NCBI GenBank assembly: GCA_949130495.1
Contig: OX422216.1
Coordinates: 98,587,967 to 98,651,966, forward strand
Direction of reading: 5' to 3'
DNA length: 64,000 bases
DNA from: Sambucus nigra
Lineage: Eukaryota > Streptophyta > Magnoliopsida > Dipsacales > Adoxaceae
Shown: piece by piece, positions 57,399-64,000 of the stretch
Numbering within the stretch: the stretch's first letter is position 1
How the letters are laid out: each line of letters starts with the position of its first letter
Notes under the pieces: model-generated
Databases searched by the model: none
The model's input: only the letters and a program-made list of their open reading frames with translations
Told to the model about the DNA's origin: nothing
Program-made: the position numbers and the translations under genes

Positions 57399-58476
57399 CC
57401 CAAAACCCCTAATCGTTAGGCTCAATCTCTCTCTCAGTCTCATTTTTGGCCCAATCTCATTTTTTTTTGCTCAATCACAAAAGTAACTCTCAAACCCTAA
57501 CATTTTTGTATTTATATATGTATATTTGTGTGTATTTCTATATTTATGTATTTGCGTATGTGTATATGTGTGTGTACCATGTGTGTGTGTGTGTGTATTT
57601 ATATGTGTGTGTATATGTATATATGTGTGTATATTTGATAGATGGCCTGATATCCATTAAATTATTTTTTTGATTAATGGCTTAAATGGATATTTTTTAT
57701 TAATGGAAAACCGAGTTTAATTGATTTAATGTATATTTAATGGACATTAGGCCATTAATCAATTTAGTTGCATAATATCCATTTAAGGAATTATGTAGTA
57801 CTAAAAAAATCAATTTAATGGCCGAATATCCATTAAATTGATATTTTGATTTAGTTTCTTTCAATACATATTGGAATAAACATCATTTTAAATATAAAGC
57901 ATTATTCAATTGCAAGAACACAAACTTTTGTTTCCCGTCTTTTCGTATTGATAATCTAACCTTCTTGGCGCCAAATTTCCCTCCAAGTGTGATCATGGAC
58001 TAAGGTCGTGACCATGTCCATGACAAGTGCCAAATTTCCATCCACTAGGGTCACGGCTTTGGTCTGTGACCATTTCAAAGTGGTCACACGAGTTGGTCAT
58101 GGACTATATATCTTATATGTTAAATTGATTTGAGAGATAGCCTAAGATCCATCAAATTGACCAAAGATCCATTAAATTGATTTTTTTATTTAGTTTCTTT
58201 CATTACATATTGGAATAAACATCATTTAAAACATGAGAATACGAGTAACATGACACAACACGAGTAAATGACTAACATGAGTAATTTGATATGAACATAA
58301 TACGATACGACTTCAATTCAAAAAAATTTGGCACAAATAAGATAGATCGTATCATGTTATCATGTGATGTTTAAAATTGATACCACTAATTTAAATAAAA
58401 GATTCCTTTTAATTCAAGGCAACCGGGCTAAAGCAATAAATAAACTAACAAGTGGAATAATTAAGAAGAATAACAA
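56983..58476 (+). mobile_element. CACTA-type repeat unit, copy 2 (without LINE insertions)
   Basis: Collinear with 12450-13353, 18855-19417 and 21652-21766. It has the GGTCACG/CGTGACC clusters (56995-57300 and 57970-58110), the CT-rich leader (57361-57395, longer CT run than copy 1), GT-rich tract, foldback segment and the 40-base direct repeat (57850, 58190). The LINE-1 site AAGGAATTATGTAG occurs once (57786-57799) and the LINE-2 site is intact (58349-58365). The terminal CACTACACCAAA part is missing on the left. It ends at 58476, where the chromovirus LTR inserts. Confidence 0.75.
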
Positions 58477-59329
58477 TGTGACGCCACGCTTAAATAAATA
58501 TCGGGTGATCAGTCCTATATCAAATTTAAAAACAGGAATCTCAGGGGTTCCTTCTTAGCATTACAGCCGAAAACTTTTAAAAACTTTACTAACCACCTAG
58601 TATTCAAAAATACTGATGTCAAATTTTATCTTTTTATTAAATAATTAAATATGCATGATAAATAACAAATAAACCATACATCCAAACCATGAGTCTAAAA
58701 CAGTACTAAATGAATAAATGAACTGCCGAATAAACAATCGGCTCAAAATCCTAATATAATAATCCAATAAATGAATACATAAACCACATACTGAGTCTAA
58801 AAGTAAAAGGGGAAACATGCCCTGAATGAATCTACAACTGAGATAAGAACCCTACTCTAGGAATAAAGAAATGATACGTCTAAATCAAGTCCTGTAACCA
58901 TCCACAATGTTGCAGCTGCGTAACCCTGGAATAGATAAGTCAACTATGGCATCCCTATGGATGAACACCTGTTAATATACATATACATAGACAAGAGAGA
59001 AGAAGTACAAGAAACGGGTCAAAGCCCGATTTATAAAAATGTTTAGCAAGCATTTTATTGCAATAAATGAAATGCGTAGTATATAATGTTTATAATTGCT
59101 TTTACGGTCGTACTCTCTTGAGGACAATATCACCTCTTTTCTATAGTGCACACCTATCGCATTCATTTATTCCTCCTAGTCATTTCTCTATCCAGCTAGT
59201 CCATAACATCTATATAACTAGCCTGTTAATCCTCCCGTCGCAAGTTAAACGTACTTTTATGATTAGAATCACATATGTAAATTCTCACTTTATGAATATT
59301 TTTAAATATTTCATACTATCTATCTATCT

Positions 59330-59978
<649 letters not shown>

Positions 59979-60034
<56 letters not shown>
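59979..60034. repeat. (CT)n(AT)n microsatellite
   Basis: CT run about 59979-60004, then AT run to 60034, immediately right of the foldback element. Confidence 0.95.
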
Positions 60035-60039
<5 letters not shown>

Positions 60040-60269
60040 TAAATATGACATCAGTTCAACCCAGTGTTATTACTACCTACGTTGACTCTAGAATACCCGT
60101 ATCACCCATACGATACGATATCAAAATAGTTTGTACCGAAAAGTCAATTACGTTCATTATTTGTATAGTTAATCCCTTACTCACTAAGATTATTTTACTT
60201 ATCATGGCATTCACCTCTACTAATTACACACGGTAGAATTGTTTACCAGTGTATATATTTAATCACTCC

Positions 60270-60371
<102 letters not shown>

Positions 60372-60867
60372 TAATCTTGCACCCCTAAATTAATACCTCT
60401 TGGCGCGCATGGAGGACTATTATTCATTTCAGATTTTATTATTATTCTTATCTACTTAATTCACATAGTAGATATCATCACAAGTACATGTATATATATA
60501 AGCACACTATCTTATATAAATATACTATACTGCACCCCGAGACAAAGCTGTAGTGCCTGCATACTCTGCTATCATGTCCCGTTGCATCACTCATTTCATA
60601 AAGGACTATAGGTTCAATCTCTCACGAACCATCAAAACAAAGCACACATATTGGAGGCGAACATAGTTCTAAGCCAATGGGCTATGCACATACATACGCA
60701 CCCATATGACCGTCATCACTATCGTTCTCACAGATATCCCGCACCTAGGTTCTATGCTCTAGTGATACAATTCAATATCCCACCCGAAGGATCCTCAAGG
60801 CATGATTGTCAACAACACGCAACCTCCACTCGATAAGAAGCAGCGTAGGTATGTCATACACATAATA

Positions 60868-61012
60868 AAACAATTAAATAGGTATTCACACACCCTATTA
60901 AAATCTTAGGTAATCACACAACCTTTCATTGTTTTAGGTAATCACACAACCTTTCATTGTTTTAGGTATTCACACAACCTATCATGGTTTTAGGTATTCA
61001 CGTAACCTATTA
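60868..61012. repeat. Tandem repeat, about 31-bp unit
   Basis: TAGGTAATCACACAACC followed by TTTCATTGTTT recurs about five times with small changes (TAGGTATTCACACAACC, TAGGTATTCACGTAACC). Confidence 0.85.
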
Positions 61013-61429
61013 TCATTTTTCTATTGGATTATGTATTCCCATATTTATATATATAATTCCTACATTCATATATATATATATATATACATATATTCCAATT
61101 ATTAACGAGTCCGCTCATATTGAATATGATTTAATACCAAAATATCTACCTCCCGCTATTTAATATAATTCATAGGATGGTATATTCCACCTCATATATA
61201 CCCTATTAAGTTCATACTAATCTCACAAAGGTCCCTAAAAATTTTGGTTCCAATTCGGAAAACTTTCATCTCTAAATAAAACTCCAAGAGCATTTTTGAC
61301 ATTTCACACCTTATGCCTAAATAATAATTTCTATATAGCAGCGTACTAATCTCCGTTAGCTACGCATGACCGCAAATGGCACGTAAATTCGAATTCGTAT
61401 GACAAAACTATGCTCATTAAAAGTTATGC

Positions 61430-61677
61430 TCATTGAAAACATGGTTAGAGCCAAAGCTCTTACTTGGAAGAAGGATAGAAGGAACTATACTAACTGGATG
61501 GCTTGTATGTACTGGAACATTCCTGACGATAGGCTTCTAATCTAGTTTATGTTAGGCTTTTTGCCTTAGTTTGTTGTTTGCCTTTGGGGTATGCCTCGGG
61601 GTTTTTGGTCTTTTTAGGTTCTCTCCTCTGTGTATTCTTTTTTACTTTTATACATTTAAATTTCCCAAAAAAAAAAT
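61430..61677 (+). mobile_element. LINE-7: 3' end of an L1-type LINE
   Basis: About 250 bp. Reads IENMVRAKALTWKKDRRNYT, NWMACMYWNIPDDRLLI and stop, the C-terminus of the L1 ORF2 family seen elsewhere here. A 3' UTR with a GGGGTATGCCTC hairpin (61586-61597) and poly(A) at 61667-61677 follow. Extremely 5'-truncated; inserted in the chromovirus LTR. Confidence 0.85.
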
Positions 61678-62924
61678 AACTCATTCCGTCTTCAAGGGAA
61701 TTTTAGACCTTTCAATTTTTGTGTCTGATTAAAAACATTCCCAGGACAACGTAATACTCTTCGCTATCTACGCGTGTTCACAAACGTCACACTAATCTGA
61801 GTCCATATGCCAAAAGTTAGGGCATTATAAAGATTCACCTCACAGAAGATTTAAAAAAAAATACTTTCTTAAAAATTTCCCCCATATTCTGCTCAGATTA
61901 ATAAATTGCTGTTTTGAGGCATTTTGGAGCAGTTTTGGAGGAATCTCGTGAGAGAACAAAATGTAGAAAACGCGATTTTCTACAGCGTAACTCGAACGAA
62001 ATCGCCATTAAAGCTCCAAAACCTGCGATTATGCCCAGATATTTTACCCTCAAAACCTCCTAAGATTCATCCTAAATCCACCCAAACTTCCTCATTAACA
62101 ATTTCTTCCAACACTATCACTAATGGAGATTCAAAAACCAAGATCTAATCATGTTATTCACTTCTCAAATTAAGTTATAATCTCACTATTAACCTAATTT
62201 TTCACAAAATTAGAAATCCCCCATTAATGGTTATTCTTCATCTTCTTCGCCATAAACCTAAAAATTACAATTCAAAATCCTACTTCCAAACTTTCAGAAT
62301 TAATTGACATAATTACAACTATTTACATCATTAACTACAACTCAAATGAAAGCAAGAAAATACTTGCCTTGGTGGATTAAATCCGGCGATCCCATGTCAA
62401 GATTCTTGTCCGGATTGCTCTTATCATCCTTCTTTCCTTCTTCTTCTTTCTCCTTTCTCTCCTCTCTTAACCCTTTATGTTTTGGAATGACTCATGACTG
62501 CCCAACACACTTAAACCTAGGTTAAAATTCCTCAATCCCGTAATTAAGCCTATTGGCCAATTAAAAATGACTTAAATGCCCCCATATGGGCTCGGTCGTG
62601 TCTAAAAATGCCCCGAGACCCATTTACTACTCCCGGGTACTCATTTTCGACTATCTCGACCCTTCCAGAATCAACCGTGCACTCAGAATTGTCATTCGAG
62701 ATACTTTATAAAATTTTCTAATTTTAACCTCAAATGCGACACATGTGAAAAATATCAATAACCCGAATTAATTTAAATTTCTAAATCCCCAAATATAAAT
62801 GAAAGTTCTAAATCTCCAATTTCAATAATTTCTCCAATTTAAATAAATTAAATCACTAAATTAAATAAATTTCAAATCACTAATTTAATTAATTTATATA
62901 TCCTCTAAAATATGGGGTGTTACA

Positions 62925-62975
62925 TACTTCTCCCCTTACAATGGAATTTCGTCCTCGAAATTCGGATAAGACTAG
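62925..62975 (-). pseudogene. Chromovirus polyprotein end and polypurine tract
   Basis: Minus strand: TTTCGAGGACGAAATTCC (reading NFEDEIPL) then TAAGGGGAGAAG, the polypurine tract priming plus-strand DNA, then the LTR start. Downstream of chromoviral integrases this arrangement is characteristic. Confidence 0.75.
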
Positions 62976-64000
62976 TACTCAAAGCTTTGGATATAAACTC
63001 GTACACCTTCATCCTTTCCCACATAATCTAAATCGTTCGGATGTTCTCGTTACACTTCTCCTAGCGATACCCCTTAGTCCAACGGTCCCTACACTACCGT
63101 TCAATCATGTGGCCAATTTGCTTTAGTCATCTTATATTAAAGTGTTCCATCATATAATTTATCATCTCACATTGGTGCCTACACAACACTTTGAAGCTTC
63201 CAGCTTCTGACACTACTATGAGCCTAACCACTAACAGCTACCATACTTCCTTTAATGGGTAATTTTCCAGCATCCCCCTGCGATAACTCCCTTATTCGTT
63301 TACTATTTTGGCACATGTATTTCTATATCTATCGACCACGGATAATATATAAAAATTTAACTATCTAGGGTGCCCATACACCTTATATGCTGCACATAAC
63401 TGCCCAATTTAACTGAACGTAATAAACTTGCTATAACTAAGCTTTTCATATTTGACCTGATTATACGGTAAGGTTATATTAATCTAACCTACAAATTGCA
63501 ACTTAATTATCATTTAGGTTATCCCACCGATCTACTCGTGGTTAAAGTGTTCCACAAAGTTTTCTCTCATCAACACTATACGGCTCTATCGGCCTTAAGC
63601 CATAGTATAATTATCAACTCATAGTTATAACTATATATGTATAATAACCACGGTACCAAACCTATGTCCTATGGCCAAAAAACTCCCCACTTCTAACGTT
63701 GCGCTAAGTTTCATGCGTGGGATGTCTCGCAAAGCGAAATCCAAACAAGGAACCCTCCCAATACACTACTACCTAACATTGTTGGTCGTTGAGATCTGTT
63801 AGGCCCTCAGTCCATAGCACATACCCCCAAATCCCCATCTCTTAACTTAAAAGTATATTCTTTCACTCCCATGTTACACAAGGCAACATATAATATGACG
63901 CTCTTACTATCACCAGTTTCTTAGCGCGAATAAATCACGAGCTATATCTCTCGGCTCAATAATAAGTTAGTATACCCTGAATCACATCAGTAAACATCCC
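62976..64000 (-). other. Internal chromovirus DNA, no frame recognised
   Basis: Probably the region between pol and the 3' LTR, or decayed pol. No minus-strand reading frame that I could match. It continues off the window edge. Confidence 0.4.

Overview
The window is a gene-poor, transposon-packed stretch of a flowering-plant nuclear genome, probably a eudicot. Every sizeable reading frame that I can identify belongs to a mobile element or to a host-gene fragment carried inside one. The element families are typical of plants: TAT-lineage Ty3/gypsy elements with an antisense gene, L1-type LINEs with a plant zf-RVT tail, an RTE LINE, a Ty1/copia remnant, chromovirus-type LTRs, CACTA elements and Helitron fragments. 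I see no intact host gene, no tRNA or rRNA gene and no CRISPR array. The sequence is AT-rich and full of (AT)n, (CT)n and (GT)n tracts. The species cannot be named from the sequence alone.

Layout. 1-1309: gag start and 5' LTR of a minus-strand gypsy element (gypsy-C). 1310-3165: decayed RTE LINE (+). 4077-4761: chromovirus integrase remnant (-), cut by a probable solo LTR at 4762-7839 that itself holds a MITE. 7840-10916: LTR-like and unidentified DNA with one LINE tail. 10917-12325: copia RT/RNase H remnant (-). 12326-21766: a CACTA-type repeat unit (copy 1) interrupted by a full-length L1 (LINE-1, +, 13354-18840, 14-bp target duplication) and a 5'-truncated L1 (LINE-2, -). 22180-22985: tandem array of about 165-bp units. 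24073-24480: MITE seated in an (AT)n tract. 25321-32208: two more minus-strand L1s, one truncated (LINE-3) and one full length (LINE-4). 32519-35693: plus-strand gypsy-A, broken off at the start of RT.

35694-47389 is an almost complete but mutated minus-strand TAT gypsy element (gypsy-B). It reads gag, protease, RT, RNase H, second RNase H and integrase from high to low coordinate. Next comes a 32-bp tandem array, then two antisense coding blocks on the plus strand (36210-38369 and 38600-39879), and last a 100-bp stump of the 3' LTR fused to gypsy-A.

47524-56721 is a 9.2-kb CACTA element inserted in the ORF1 of another L1 (LINE-5). It has no transposase that I can recognise. It carries minus-strand exons of at least three unrelated host genes: the meiotic recombinase DMC1, a universal-stress/adenine-nucleotide-hydrolase-like protein, and a MATE transporter. 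Most splice sites can still be read. It also holds a broken Helitron RepHel gene on the plus strand. This gene-capturing CACTA is the most unusual object in the window. 56983-58476 is copy 2 of the repeat unit seen at 12.3-21.8 kb and preserves the empty sites of LINE-1 and LINE-2. 58477-62924 is the 3' LTR of a minus-strand chromovirus that runs off the right edge. It is loaded with a microsatellite-flanked foldback element, long (TA)n tracts, a 31-bp tandem repeat and a LINE tail.

The elements are related to one another only by nesting. The insertion order can be partly read: repeat unit, then LINE-1 and LINE-2; integrase, then solo LTR, then MITE; LINE-5, then CACTA. Six L1 tails share a hairpin in the 3' UTR whose stem sequence changes while pairing is kept, and this looks like a functional RNA signal of the family.
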